From an uncultured Dehalococcoidia bacterium (GTDB lineage: Bacteria; Chloroflexota; Dehalococcoidia; Lucifugimonadales; JADFKI01): 64,000 bases of DNA. The stretch covers positions 186,001 to 250,000 of the forward strand of contig CATQHF010000004.1 in assembly GCA_958295865.1 (NCBI GenBank). The letters run 5' to 3'. How positions within the stretch are numbered: position 1 is the stretch's first letter; every line of letters starts with the position of its first letter. The notes beneath the pieces are model-generated. The model worked only from the letters and a program-made list of their open reading frames with translations. It ran no database searches and was not told where the DNA came from. A program made the translations under genes and the position numbers. Positions 53,023-61,842 of the stretch are shown one piece after another.

Positions 53023-53685
53023 ATGGGAAGCGCCCCTTCCATAGCCATCATAGACTATAAGGCGAGCAACCTTCGCAGCGTGCAGAAGGCGCTGGAAGAG
53101 TGCGGCGCATTCGCCCGCATAACCGCCGACGCTGCCGACATCGCCGACGCTGACGGCGTGGTCTTCCCCGGTCAGGGCGCGTGCGACCCATCTATGCGCG
53201 GCATCCGCGAGCGCGGGCTGTTCAATATCATCAAGAGTTCCATCGGCAGCGGCAAGCCGTTCCTCGGCGTGTGTTTGGGGCTCCAGCTGCTTTTGGAATC
53301 GTCGGAGGAGGGCAAAGAGCCGTGCCTCGCCGTCCTCAAAGGCAGCACAAAGCGGCTGCCCCCCGAAAAGACCGAGCATGTGGGCTTGAAGATCCCGCAC
53401 ATGGGCTGGAATCAGGTCTCGCTTTCCCTTGAGCATCCCGTCTTCGAGGGCGTGCCGGACGGCTCATTCTTCTACTTCGTACATAGCTACTACGCCGATC
53501 CTGACGACAAGCGGGTCGTCGCGGGCATCACGAACTACGGCATAGACTTTTGCAGCGCGGTCGCCTGGGACAATGTAGCCGCCGTGCAGTTTCACCCCGA
53601 AAAGAGCGGCGCGCTCGGCTTGAGGCTCTACCGCAATTTTCTGTCGCTGGTTGACGCCAACAGAAAGGCGCTCGCATGGAAGTAA
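53023..53685 (+). CDS. hisH: Imidazole glycerol phosphate synthase, glutaminase subunit
   Basis: This class I glutamine amidotransferase of about 220 residues feeds ammonia to HisF in histidine synthesis. It has IIDYKASNLRSV and PGQGACDPSM. The nucleophile Cys is in LGVCLGLQLL. GLKIPHMGWNQV and FVHSYYAD follow, and VQFHPEKSG holds the catalytic His and Glu. I chose the ATG at 53023, preceded by GGGAGAAG; upstream frame is repeat-derived. It overlaps hisA by 10 bp. Confidence 0.95.
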   Translation: MGSAPSIAIIDYKASNLRSVQKALEECGAFARITADAADIADADGVVFPGQGACDPSMRGIRERGLFNIIKSSIGSGKPFLGVCLGLQLLLESSEEGKEPCLAVLKGSTKRLPPEKTEHVGLKIPHMGWNQVSLSLEHPVFEGVPDGSFFYFVHSYYADPDDKRVVAGITNYGIDFCSAVAWDNVAAVQFHPEKSGALGLRLYRNFLSLVDANRKALAWK

Positions 53686-54398
53686 TCCCCGCCATCGACC
53701 TGCGCGGCGGCAAGTGCGTTCGCCTCTATCAGGGGGACTACGCGCGGGAGACGGTCTATTCCGACGACCCGCTGGAGACTGCGCTGCGCTGGGTGGACAT
53801 GGGCGCCGCGACGCTGCACATCGTCGACCTAGACGGCGCGAGGGACGGCAGCCCCGCGAACCTCGCGGCGGTCGAGCGCATCGCGTCGGAGGCGGGCGTT
53901 CCCGTGCATCTCGGCGGCGGTATCCGCGACCCGCACACCGCGCGCGCAGCCATCGCCGCCGGCGTCAGCCGCATAATGCTCGGCACCGCTGCCGTAGAAA
54001 ACTCCGATCTCATACAGACGCTGCTGCGTGAACACGGCGCGGAGCGCATCATCGTCAGCGTGGACGCCAAGGACGGCAAGGTTGCGCTGCGCGGCTGGAC
54101 GAAGGGCAGCGAGGCGCTTGCGACCGACTTGGTGGCAGACATGGCGGCGCTGGGCGTAACCCGCTTCCTGTACACCGACATATCGCGCGACGGCACGCTG
54201 ACGGAGCCGAACTTCGAGGGCGTGAGCGCGCTGGCAAGTCAAGGCGACATTCGGCTGATTGCGGCGGGCGGCATAGCGTCGCTGGCGCACCTTGAGCGGC
54301 TGGCGACGCTTGGCGTGGAGTCCGCAATCGTGGGCAGGGCAATCTACACCGGCGACATCGACCTGCGAGAGGCGATACATGCCATTCGAGAGGGCTGA
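53676..54398 (+). CDS. hisA: Phosphoribosylformimino-5-aminoimidazole carboxamide ribotide isomerase
   Basis: This is a 240-residue TIM barrel of histidine synthesis. The N-terminus MEVIPAIDLRGGKCVRL with catalytic Asp8, HLGGGIRDPHTA, VSVDAKDGKVALRGW and DISRDGTL (with the second catalytic Asp) are standard. The C-terminal phosphate site is AAGGIASLAHLERL. It overlaps hisH by 10 bp and is followed by hisF after 45 bp, so the genes are translationally coupled. Confidence 0.95.
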   Translation: MEVIPAIDLRGGKCVRLYQGDYARETVYSDDPLETALRWVDMGAATLHIVDLDGARDGSPANLAAVERIASEAGVPVHLGGGIRDPHTARAAIAAGVSRIMLGTAAVENSDLIQTLLREHGAERIIVSVDAKDGKVALRGWTKGSEALATDLVADMAALGVTRFLYTDISRDGTLTEPNFEGVSALASQGDIRLIAAGGIASLAHLERLATLGVESAIVGRAIYTGDIDLREAIHAIREG

Positions 54399-54443
54399 TT
54401 TGCGCTCGTCGGATTTGGCGCAGGACATAAGCGGGGAAGAAGG

Positions 54444-55298
54444 ATGCTGACAAAGCGCATAATCCCGTGCTTGGACATCGACAGGGGCAGGGTCGTCAAG
54501 GGCGTGAGTTTCGTGAACATACGCGACGCGGGCGATCCCGCCGAACTCGCGCGCTTCTACGACGAGCAGGGCGCTGACGAGCTTGTGTTTCTTGACATAA
54601 CCGCAAGCTCGGACGCCAGGGACATCATCATCGAGGTCGTGAGGCAGGTGTCGGAGCAGGTGTTCATACCGCTCACGGTCGGCGGCGGGCTGCGTAATGT
54701 CGCCGATGTGCGGCGCATGCTCGAGGCGGGCGCGGACAAGACCTCGCTCAACACGGCGGCGGTCAACACTCCCGCGCTGGTGGCTGAGGCGTCCGACTTC
54801 TTCGGCGCGCAGTGCATCGTGGTCGCCATAGACGCCAAGCGCGTAACACCCGGCGACGAGATAGCCGCCCCACGCTTTCAGACCGCCGACGGCTTTGCAG
54901 ACGGCATCGCCGCCGAGGTCGCACTGAACGACGCATCCGGCTGGCAGGTGTATGTGCATGGCGGGCGCACCCCAACCGGCATAGACGCCGTGAAGTGGGC
55001 GAAGAAGGTCGCCGAACTTGGCGCGGGCGAGCTTCTCGTTACCAGCATGGACACCGACGGGCAGCAGACAGGCTACGACCTCGAACTGCTGCGCGCCATC
55101 TCGCAGGGCGTAGGCATCCCGGTCATAGCGAGCGGCGGAGCGGGCAACCCGCAGCACCTGTACGACGCGCTCGCCGAGGGGAAGGCGGACGCCGTGCTCG
55201 CCGCAAGCATATTTCACTACGGCACGCATCCCATACCGGAAGTGAAGCAATACCTAGCGGACAAGGGCGTTCCAATCCGCCCCGCAGTGGATGAGTGA
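54444..55298 (+). CDS. hisF: Imidazole glycerol phosphate synthase, cyclase subunit (with insert)
   Basis: This cyclase is a TIM barrel: [19 protein letters not shown] (catalytic Asp11), [10 protein letters not shown] and [11 protein letters not shown] in the first half, then [16 protein letters not shown] (second Asp) and [12 protein letters not shown]. At 284 residues it is longer than the usual 250-258. The extra length lies between AIDAKRVT and [13 protein letters not shown], about 27 residues with [24 protein letters not shown] precedes the ATG. It works with hisH, encoded upstream. Confidence 0.93.
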   Translation: MLTKRIIPCLDIDRGRVVKGVSFVNIRDAGDPAELARFYDEQGADELVFLDITASSDARDIIIEVVRQVSEQVFIPLTVGGGLRNVADVRRMLEAGADKTSLNTAAVNTPALVAEASDFFGAQCIVVAIDAKRVTPGDEIAAPRFQTADGFADGIAAEVALNDASGWQVYVHGGRTPTGIDAVKWAKKVAELGAGELLVTSMDTDGQQTGYDLELLRAISQGVGIPVIASGGAGNPQHLYDALAEGKADAVLAASIFHYGTHPIPEVKQYLADKGVPIRPAVDE

Positions 55299-55347
55299 TA
55301 ATAGGCACAGCAACTGAAACACTGACATACATGCAAAGGTGAACGAC

Positions 55348-55968
55348 ATGGCAGAAGTGAAGCTTGACGACAAGGGGCTAGTGCCCGCAATCGCACAGAA
55401 TGTGAACACCGGCGAAGTGCTGATGCTGGGCTACATGAACCCCGGCTCCCTCAAGCGCACGCTGGAGGGCGGCGAGGTCTGGTTCTTCAGTCGCAGCCGC
55501 TCCGATCTGTGGCACAAGGGCGAGGTCTCCGGCAACTACATGCGCGTCAAGTCGGCGGCGGTCGATTGCGACGGCGACACGCTGATACTTCAGGTCGAGC
55601 CTGACGGGCCTATCTGCCATACCGGCGAATCCAACTGCTTCTTCACGCCCATCGACGAGTTCCCGGAGTTCTACCGCGAGGACACGGGCCCCGGCGTCCT
55701 AGAAGACCTGTTCGCGCTGATACAGGATCGCAAGCTAGAGATGCCGCAGGGCAGCTACACCACGACGCTGTTCGAGGGCGGCGCGGATCGCATCGCGCAG
55801 AAGGTCATAGAGGAGGCGGGTGAAGCCGCGATAGCCGGGGTCAAGGGCGACGGCGAGCAGCTCGTCGAAGAGATGGCGGATGTATTCTACCATGCGCTCG
55901 TGCTGCTGTCGGCGTCGGGCGCTAGGCCGGAAGATGTGTGGGAGACGCTGAGGGAGCGCGCGGGGTAG
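55348..55968 (+). CDS. hisIE: Bifunctional phosphoribosyl-AMP cyclohydrolase / phosphoribosyl-ATP pyrophosphatase
   Basis: This 206-residue fusion has a HisI half (SRSRSDLWHKGEVSGNYMRV, DCDGDTLIL and CHTGESNCFF for zinc binding) and a HisE half from about residue 115 (EDLFALIQDRK, SYTTTLFEGGADRIAQKVIEEAGEAAIA). The ATG at 55348 has AAAGGTGA upstream. It is the last gene of the hisH-hisA-hisF-hisIE cluster; the other his genes are outside the window. Confidence 0.95.
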   Translation: MAEVKLDDKGLVPAIAQNVNTGEVLMLGYMNPGSLKRTLEGGEVWFFSRSRSDLWHKGEVSGNYMRVKSAAVDCDGDTLILQVEPDGPICHTGESNCFFTPIDEFPEFYREDTGPGVLEDLFALIQDRKLEMPQGSYTTTLFEGGADRIAQKVIEEAGEAAIAGVKGDGEQLVEEMADVFYHALVLLSASGARPEDVWETLRERAG

Positions 55969-55989
55969 GCGTAACGGCTATGCTGCCCG

Positions 55990-56892
55990 TCAACTCTTTG
56001 CGGCACTTTCTACCGGCATATCAGCGTCCGCCGCCTGCGCCTGCTCCATCGCGGTGATTGCTATCTCAATCTGGTCGTCGTCCGGCTGGCGCGTGGTCAG
56101 CGACTGGAGCGCGAGGCTCGGCGCGGTAATCAGCCCCACCAGCGGGTTGTCGGCGTGCCGTCCGCTGAAGCGTATGATCTCGTAGCTCACCGCCGCGATG
56201 AGCGGCACAAGCACGATGCGCGAGGCAATCAGCCACCAGAAGGGTTCGCGCCCCACGAATATGAACGCCAAGATTGCCACGACCATCACGACCAGCAGGA
56301 ACGCCGTGCCGCAGCGGGGATGCGCCGTCGGGTAGCGGCGGATGCGCTCTATTTCCAGCGGGTCGCCGCGCTCTTGGGCATGCACCGTCATGTGCTCAGC
56401 GCCGTGATACATGAACACGCGCCGAATGTCGTTCATCCTGCTTATCAGCATTATGTAGCCGAGGAACAGCCCCAGCCGTATGACGCCCTCGGCGATGTTC
56501 GCGGCGAGGCTTGAGCCTAGCAGTCCTTCCAGCCTGTCGCTCGCCAGCACCGGCACTAGGAAGAACAGCCCGACGGCGATGCTCAGCGACACCAGCATCA
56601 TGCCCGCCATAGAGCCTGCGCTAATCTCCTCGCCCTCCGCTTCGGCGGCGACATTCGCGGAGTAGCTCAGCGCGCGCATGCCCAGCGTCAGCGTCTCCGC
56701 CATAGCAATGACGCCGCGCACCAGTGGAATGCGCCGCAGCCTGCCGGTGAATATGGGCGTGAGGGGCCGGCACATCGTGGCGACGCTGCCGTCGGGACGG
56801 CGCACGGCGACCGCGATGTTGCGCTGTCCGCGTATCATCACGCCCTCAATGACCGCCTGCCCGCCGTAAGTGGGCGTCTGCTCTGCGCTCAT
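55990..56892 (-). CDS. DUF1385 family membrane protein
   Basis: This 300-residue membrane protein has the family N-terminus TYGGQAVIEGVMIRGQRNIAVAVRRPDG and several hydrophobic helices. HGAEHMTVHA, near the middle, contains conserved His residues that could bind metal. LFKYHPRCGT-like PTAHPRCGTAFLLVVMV is the other family signature. The function is unproven (YqhQ relatives). It lies downstream of the rpmE terminator and converges on hisIE. Confidence 0.88.
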   Translation of the reverse strand: MSAEQTPTYGGQAVIEGVMIRGQRNIAVAVRRPDGSVATMCRPLTPIFTGRLRRIPLVRGVIAMAETLTLGMRALSYSANVAAEAEGEEISAGSMAGMMLVSLSIAVGLFFLVPVLASDRLEGLLGSSLAANIAEGVIRLGLFLGYIMLISRMNDIRRVFMYHGAEHMTVHAQERGDPLEIERIRRYPTAHPRCGTAFLLVVMVVAILAFIFVGREPFWWLIASRIVLVPLIAAVSYEIIRFSGRHADNPLVGLITAPSLALQSLTTRQPDDDQIEIAITAMEQAQAADADMPVESAAKS

Positions 56893-56988
56893 GCTCCCCC
56901 TAGGTTTCCGTTACTCGCCATTCAATAGGCTCAGAACGACGCGCTGCCGCCGTTCCGACTGGCTGACCCTGCAAGAAAACTCACGAAA

Positions 56989-57016
56989 AACAGGGGTGAG
57001 CGTACCCACCCCTGTT
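56989..57016 (-). terminator. Terminator of rplU-rpmA-rpmE
   Basis: A perfect 10-bp stem AACAGGGGTG/CACCCCTGTT with an 8-nt loop is followed on the minus strand by TTTTTCG. It ends the leftward ribosomal-protein transcripts before the DUF1385 gene. Confidence 0.85.
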
Positions 57017-57072
57017 CAGCATTTCCATAGATGTCGGCTGACATCCGAAAGTTTGGCTGACCGGCTGACCGA

Positions 57073-57276
57073 CTAGCCCAGATTGAACCGCCGCATCAGC
57101 CGCTCCACGCGCCCCTCGGTGTCGATGATGCGCTGCTCGCCCGTGAAGAACGGGTGACACTGGTTGCATATCTCCACGCGAAGCTCGGGCTTCGTGGAGC
57201 CGGTCGTATAGGTCGAGCCGCAAGAGCATATCGCCAGCGCCTCAGGGTAGTATTGCGGATGGATGCCTGTTTTCAT
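57073..57276 (-). CDS. rpmE: 50S ribosomal protein L31
   Basis: This 67-residue ribosomal protein is of the zinc-binding type. [10 protein letters not shown] is followed by ICSCGSTY and [29 protein letters not shown], with CxC and CxxC zinc ligands. I chose the ATG at 57276 rather than the longer open frame because L31 starts at this residue. It is the last of the three ribosomal-protein genes. Confidence 0.96.
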   Translation of the reverse strand: MKTGIHPQYYPEALAICSCGSTYTTGSTKPELRVEICNQCHPFFTGEQRIIDTEGRVERLMRRFNLG

Positions 57277-57398
57277 TGCTCGTTCCTTTGCTGCGATGTC
57301 GTTCCGAAGTGGGAAATCCGAAGTCGGCGCATTGCGGGCATGCGAATGACTTTGCATGCCCTTTGCTGTGCCTGACGATTCCCGTGTGTGAGCAGCCG

Positions 57399-57650
57399 CT
57401 ACGGATACACGCTCGCGCGCTTCTTGTCGCGCGTCTTGTGCTCGAACTTCACCTTGCCGTCAATCAGCGCGAACAGGGTGTGGTCTCTGCCCAGCCCGAC
57501 ATTGTTGCCCGGATGGATGCGCGTGCCGCGCTGCCGCACGATGATGGAGCCTGCGGTTACGAACTCGGTGTCGTAGCACTTGACGCCAAGCCGCTTGGAG
57601 TTGCTGTCCCGCCCGTTTCGCGTACTGCCGCCGCCCTTCTTGTGTGCCAT
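57399..57650 (-). CDS. rpmA: 50S ribosomal protein L27
   Basis: This is an 83-residue L27. [24 protein letters not shown] at the N-terminus, then [27 protein letters not shown], are diagnostic. There is no extended, cleaved N-terminus as in Firmicutes. It follows rplU, the usual order, and precedes rpmE. Confidence 0.97.
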   Translation of the reverse strand: MAHKKGGGSTRNGRDSNSKRLGVKCYDTEFVTAGSIIVRQRGTRIHPGNNVGLGRDHTLFALIDGKVKFEHKTRDKKRASVYP

Positions 57651-57737
57651 CGCATTGCCTCTCTGCTTGCTATGTGAGCAGCCTTTACTACCGGCCGGCT
57701 CACTTCCAATCTCCGCCGGTGGCGCGTCTCATCGCTT

Positions 57738-57766
57738 CGTTCGCGGTGAAGCCCGTCGAGCCACCG
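57738..57766. repeat. Short dispersed repeat between rplU and rpmA
   Basis: CGTTCGCGGTGAAGCCCGTC and the following GAGCCACCGG match the GTGGTGAGCCTGTCGAACCACC family scattered through the window, here placed inside an operon. Confidence 0.55.
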
Positions 57767-57776
57767 GAAAGAAAGC

Positions 57777-58094
57777 CTACTTGTTATATGAGATGTCGGT
57801 TACGCGCAGTTCGGTGTAGTTCTGCCGGTGTCCGTTCTTCCTGCGGTAGCGCGTCTTCGCCTTGTACTTGAAGACGATGACCTTCTTGCCGCGCCCCTGC
57901 GCCATGACCTGCGCCGTAACCTTCGCGCCCTCGATAGCGGGCGCGCCGATGGTTACTTCGCCGTCGTCCGACAGCATGCGTACATCGTCCAGCTCCACGA
58001 GGTCGCCCTCGTCGAAGGGCAGATACTCCACCCGCACGGTGTCGCCCGGCTCCATCCGATACTGCTTCCCGCCCGTATTCACAATCGCGTACAT
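57777..58094 (-). CDS. rplU: 50S ribosomal protein L21
   Basis: This is a 105-residue L21. MYAIVNTGGKQYRMEPGDTVRVEYL is the N-terminus, and KVIVFKYKAKTRYRRKNGHRQNYTELRVTDI is the conserved C-terminal RNA-binding segment. The ATG at 58094 with GGCGAGAG upstream gives the standard start. It is the first gene of the leftward operon, with a good promoter at 58148-58176. Confidence 0.97.
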   Translation of the reverse strand: MYAIVNTGGKQYRMEPGDTVRVEYLPFDEGDLVELDDVRMLSDDGEVTIGAPAIEGAKVTAQVMAQGRGKKVIVFKYKAKTRYRRKNGHRQNYTELRVTDISYNK

Positions 58095-58147
58095 ACTACT
58101 CTCGCCAACACTGCAAATCGCCAAATCGAACTCCACTGCGACTAACT

Positions 58148-58176
58148 ATTGTATGGGTGGAGGGGCGTGGGGTCAA
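58148..58176 (-). promoter_or_regulatory. Sigma70 promoter of rplU operon
   Basis: On the minus strand TTGACC (58171-58176) and TACAAT (58148-58153) are separated by 17 nt, about 54 bp upstream of the rplU ATG. Confidence 0.75.
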
Positions 58177-58231
58177 GGGTTAGATGGCGTTGCGCTTCAT
58201 CTGCGAGGCGTTAAACACCATTCCCGACATC

Positions 58232-58260
58232 TTGCCATTAAGGGTTTGTGCGATTATTAT
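58232..58260 (+). promoter_or_regulatory. Sigma70 promoter of the GHKL operon
   Basis: TTGCCA (58232-58237) and TATTAT (58255-58260) are separated by 17 nt, 30 bp before the first ATG of the GHKL operon at 58290. It is divergent from the rplU promoter, so the operon carries its own promoter. Confidence 0.65.
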
Positions 58261-58289
58261 ACAATGTGAATAAGGAGCGTGCCCGGTAA

Positions 58290-60185
58290 ATGAAAGGATA
58301 TACGGTGAGCGGTTTCACTTGGCAGTTTCCCCGTAACGAATCTAAAGACATTGAGGGACCTAATGATGCCGGAATAACTCATTTCATGAGCAACCGCCGG
58401 GATAGTGTCATTAGAGAAACAGTCCAGAACTCCCTTGATGCTCGCGCTGACTCATCAAAGCCCGTTAAGGTCAAATTTGAGATCACTGAAAGAACGCCTT
58501 CAGATTTTGCAACCCCTAGTCTCATTGAGGCACTGCGCGCAGCAATCAAATCTAGCCATAATGACGAGGCACACAAAAAGCAGTTTGAGCGCGGTGTCAG
58601 GCTCCTCAGAAAGGGAGGCAGAGTTCAATGCTTGACTATCACCGACAGCAACACAACAGGCGCTGATGATGAACCTCGTTCCAATCGTGCGCCCAGCAAA
58701 TGGGAAGCGTTGACCAAAGGCACGGGATCCAATGCGAAAGACCAGCGCGATGCAGCCGGTTCCTACGGGCTTGGCAAGTTCGCAGCGTTCGCCGTAACAG
58801 ATATTCGGACAGTCCTCTACTCGGTGGCTTATATGTCTGATGGGGAGTTGCGTCACCGATTCCAAGGCAAAACCATCTTAGTGTCGCATGAGAACAGCAG
58901 AAGTGAACCTTGCCGCAGAATAGGTTACTTGGGTGACTCCGGCTATGAGCCTCTAGCCGATAGAAATGTGCCTAGCCAGTTCAAGCTAAGGGAACCAGGC
59001 ACGGCTTTGCACATTCCCGGATATGAGCAGGAACGACGCTGGCAAAATGCAACCATCCGCATCCTTGCGAAGCATTTCTTCCATGCTATCATCCACGATA
59101 AATTGGAAGTCGAAGTTGATGGGCGGGTAGTTAAAGCCGACAACATTGGGGAACAAAATTTTGACACGCAACAGACAAGAAACTTCGTTAGGGTATCGCA
59201 GTCGCCGCCAATCGCCCGCACTCATATCGACGGTATAGGTAATATAGCATTGCGGATTGAGGTGTCCAAAGAGCCATCTGACAGGCGCAGAGAAATTGCG
59301 CTGGTTCGTGATGCAGGCATGATGATTACTGCCCAGCGCCGCGATATGGGGATCCGGCTAGCCGGTAGTGCGCTGCCAAGCCATTGGCATGGATTTACCG
59401 CTATCATAGAATGCCTATCACGTGGCGAACTTTCGCTGTTGCGTGAAGCCGAATCACCCGCGCACGATAGGGTCTCAACAGATTACATCGCTGACCCTGA
59501 TCAGCGCAAAGTAGCCAACGATAGGCTGAAAGAACTTGGCGACTGGGTAAAGGAGCATATCCGAGAATGGACAGAGCCAAAACTATCTGACGATAGTGAT
59601 AACGCTGACGAACTTGCCCCCTGGTTGTCCATAGAGGACGAGGGCGGGGGAGAAGGCGATAGCAACAGTCCCGGGACACAGCGCATAGAATTGACCATGC
59701 CCTATCAGTCAAATCGTCCGCCTCCCCGTCTGCGTGTACGCAGGGGCAAGTCGGTGCCTGCCCCCGCCCCCGGCAAAGGTAGCGAGCCGGTATATCCTGA
59801 TGGCCCGCCCAAAAACAAGAGAAGGACAAATAAACCTTGGGTTGGCGGAAATGTCAGTGTCCCCGCGGCTTTTTCAAATCCGCGATTCGTGGCAGGGAAG
59901 CGGCGTCCTACGCACTCCGTGATTGCCACATTCAACAACCATGAAGACTCGTTGAAAGACGTGCAACTTGTCGCTGTTGGTGAGGATGGGCAAGATGTTC
60001 CGATGGGTATAGTAGAAGCCTATATCGATGGGAAAGCGGCCGAAGTAATCAACGGCGATACAATCTCTGTCCTTGATAGCGGTTCAGATGAGCGCTTGAG
60101 CATTGAGTTCGTTACCCGTGAACCTGTTCTGAACAAAACCTTTCACCTTAAGGGAGTGGCCGACGGCGATGAAGTACGAACCTAA
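58290..60185 (+). CDS. GHKL (Hsp90/MutL-type) ATPase of a putative defence operon
   Basis: This 631-residue protein has the Bergerat ATP-binding motifs: N box RETVQNSLDAR (Glu43, Asn47, Asp50), G1 box ITDSNTTG (119-124) and G2 box AAGSYGLGKFA (155-165). After about residue 230 there is a putative second domain, then a Pro/Arg-rich linker with PAPAPGKG (about 490-500), and a beta-rich C-terminus that may be an Ig-like domain. Proteins of this kind act as sensors or switches in several anti-phage systems. The G1 box has Asn where DxGxG is usual. The next gene overlaps it by 17 bp. It is less G+C-rich than neighbouring genes, a sign of transfer. Its exact job is unknown. Confidence 0.8.
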   Translation: MKGYTVSGFTWQFPRNESKDIEGPNDAGITHFMSNRRDSVIRETVQNSLDARADSSKPVKVKFEITERTPSDFATPSLIEALRAAIKSSHNDEAHKKQFERGVRLLRKGGRVQCLTITDSNTTGADDEPRSNRAPSKWEALTKGTGSNAKDQRDAAGSYGLGKFAAFAVTDIRTVLYSVAYMSDGELRHRFQGKTILVSHENSRSEPCRRIGYLGDSGYEPLADRNVPSQFKLREPGTALHIPGYEQERRWQNATIRILAKHFFHAIIHDKLEVEVDGRVVKADNIGEQNFDTQQTRNFVRVSQSPPIARTHIDGIGNIALRIEVSKEPSDRRREIALVRDAGMMITAQRRDMGIRLAGSALPSHWHGFTAIIECLSRGELSLLREAESPAHDRVSTDYIADPDQRKVANDRLKELGDWVKEHIREWTEPKLSDDSDNADELAPWLSIEDEGGGEGDSNSPGTQRIELTMPYQSNRPPPRLRVRRGKSVPAPAPGKGSEPVYPDGPPKNKRRTNKPWVGGNVSVPAAFSNPRFVAGKRRPTHSVIATFNNHEDSLKDVQLVAVGEDGQDVPMGIVEAYIDGKAAEVINGDTISVLDSGSDERLSIEFVTREPVLNKTFHLKGVADGDEVRT

Positions 60186-61041
60186 GCGCAACTATCTATA
60201 CCCGGTGTTGCGTCCCTACTCAGACGATTACGGCGACGCTAAATTGCAAACAGTCGTAGCGCCGCCTCAGCCTATCGGCAAAGAAGTCATCATCACGATA
60301 GACTTTGTCGTGAACGAGGAAAGCGTAAAAAATCAGGTTATCGCCGGCAACGCAATTTGCGCCGCTATGCTCTATTGCCGCGCCACGCTGCACAGGGAGA
60401 TGCTGACCGCTAACAGAGGCAGTTTCAGATTGCGAAAGTCGGTCGACGCGCAAATGCTTGTCAACGATGTTGAATTGCATCCGTCCATAGTTACGCTGGA
60501 CGGCATCGATCACTCTACCCGCACTGCCCACAGAGAATATGGTGGAGCGATGGCGCAGGTCGGTAGATGGCAGCCACTGGCAACAGACCAAACTTGGCGC
60601 TTTCAAGTGAACGCAGAGCAACGAAATACACAGAGCATCTTCAGGCTTTCTACTGATGATGAACTGTCAGACGACGAATTCGATGTGAAGATGGACCCTA
60701 CTGATAGATACCTCACTATCACTGCAAACAAGCGCACAAGGGAGCGCTTTCAGAATATACGGGAACGGTTGGACATCACCAGATCCACAATCTACCTGAA
60801 CGCCTTGATTGACGCCATGGCGTACTTCAAGTTCAGAGATCTCTGGAATAGCGACATTCCCGGCGATGGATGGGTTAATTGCATCAGAACCAACCTAGAA
60901 AAGCATAGCATCGATATAGGGGATTCTGATAAAGAAGGCAGCCATTCAATCTTTCGCGCAGCCCAATTGCTGTTGGAAAAGCCCTTTGGCGAGCTGATCG
61001 AGAACTACGAACCTTATGAGGACGATTACATAGACGAATAG
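60169..61041 (+). CDS. Uncharacterised protein of the GHKL operon (290 aa)
   Basis: I do not recognise this family. The N-terminal half is probably beta-rich (KEVIITIDFVVNEESVKN and MLVNDVELHPSIVTLDGIDHSTRTAHREYGGAMAQVGRW). The second half is helical and contains KRTRERFQNIRERLDITRSTIYLNALIDAMAYFKFRDLW. It ends in an acidic tail (EPYEDDYIDE). It overlaps the GHKL gene by 17 bp and is 10 bp before the next gene, so it is a fixed part of the operon. It might be a DNA-recognition or adaptor subunit, but no catalytic motif is seen. Confidence 0.7.
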   Translation: MKYEPKRNYLYPVLRPYSDDYGDAKLQTVVAPPQPIGKEVIITIDFVVNEESVKNQVIAGNAICAAMLYCRATLHREMLTANRGSFRLRKSVDAQMLVNDVELHPSIVTLDGIDHSTRTAHREYGGAMAQVGRWQPLATDQTWRFQVNAEQRNTQSIFRLSTDDELSDDEFDVKMDPTDRYLTITANKRTRERFQNIRERLDITRSTIYLNALIDAMAYFKFRDLWNSDIPGDGWVNCIRTNLEKHSIDIGDSDKEGSHSIFRAAQLLLEKPFGELIENYEPYEDDYIDE

Positions 61042-61051
61042 GATATACCAA

Positions 61052-61810
61052 ATGAACGCTGTTCAAATCGTCAACGACAGAGGCTACAAGGAATTGCGAA
61101 ATCTTGCGGCCAGCCAACCGTCCCTCTTTATGGAGTCGGATGCGGAACGCTTGCGCCAAGCAATGGTCAAGGAAGCAGGCACTGATCAGGTGTGGGACAG
61201 GACTATCCCCTTACGATGCTCCCTAGAGCCGCTTAACGATCTTGATAAGTCTGGTCCGAGCACCGATTATCACTATTCGCAGATTATGCGGCAAGCCTTG
61301 ACGGACATTTCACCTGCGGACACCGCCAGCGAGTTGTTTTGGGCGTCCATCAACTGCTTCGCAATCGCTGATTATGTGCCAGAGCGCTGGAAAACCGGAA
61401 TTACGGCCAAAACCAAGATGGAAAATTTCGTTGACAGCCATTGGCTTAAGGCAGGCAGTAACGGGCGTGAAGCTAATGCTGCTGCTAGGCTATGGTGGCT
61501 TGGGGAGATTTCAGAGCGAGTCGCGCAATACTCAAAATACAGTCCGCTAGAATTGCTCGACACTATGGCGAACAATGTCAACCTGTATCACCAGACATTG
61601 GCGCGTCCATATCTGATAGCCAATCCAAGACTGGTGGCGGTGATATACGAAACGGCTATGGATGGCAACGAACATCTATATCAGACCATCTATGCAAACT
61701 CGCTGTTCAAATCTCTCAATCTCCGTGCAGGGGCTACGGCTCTTGACTTGATGGATGATGACGAGTTGCGAACCGTCGTCAGGGAAGCAGTGCCGCCAAA
61801 AAAACCCTAA
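61052..61810 (+). CDS. Uncharacterised helical protein of the GHKL operon (252 aa)
   Basis: This predicted soluble protein is largely alpha-helical: RQALTDISPADTASELFWASINCFAIADYVPERW near the middle and LYQTIYANSLFKSLNLRAGATALDLMDDDELRTVV at the C-terminus. I see no nuclease, helicase or membrane motif. It lies 10 bp after the preceding gene and 32 bp before the PP-loop gene. The function is unknown; it may be a structural partner of the GHKL ATPase. Confidence 0.7.
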   Translation: MNAVQIVNDRGYKELRNLAASQPSLFMESDAERLRQAMVKEAGTDQVWDRTIPLRCSLEPLNDLDKSGPSTDYHYSQIMRQALTDISPADTASELFWASINCFAIADYVPERWKTGITAKTKMENFVDSHWLKAGSNGREANAAARLWWLGEISERVAQYSKYSPLELLDTMANNVNLYHQTLARPYLIANPRLVAVIYETAMDGNEHLYQTIYANSLFKSLNLRAGATALDLMDDDELRTVVREAVPPKKP

Positions 61811-61842
61811 GCCACCGTCCAAGCCGTAACCTTCCGCCGGCA

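Noticed and set aside
53829..55250. Minus-strand open frame of 473 codons
   Set aside because: It is antisense to hisA and hisF, which are unmistakable.
57277..57357. Longer N-terminus for L31
   Set aside because: L31 begins MKTGIHP; the added residues have no match to the family.
58290..60185. Assignment as MutL or Hsp90
   Set aside because: The GHKL boxes are present but the rest of the protein does not resemble either family, and the context is not mismatch repair or general chaperones.
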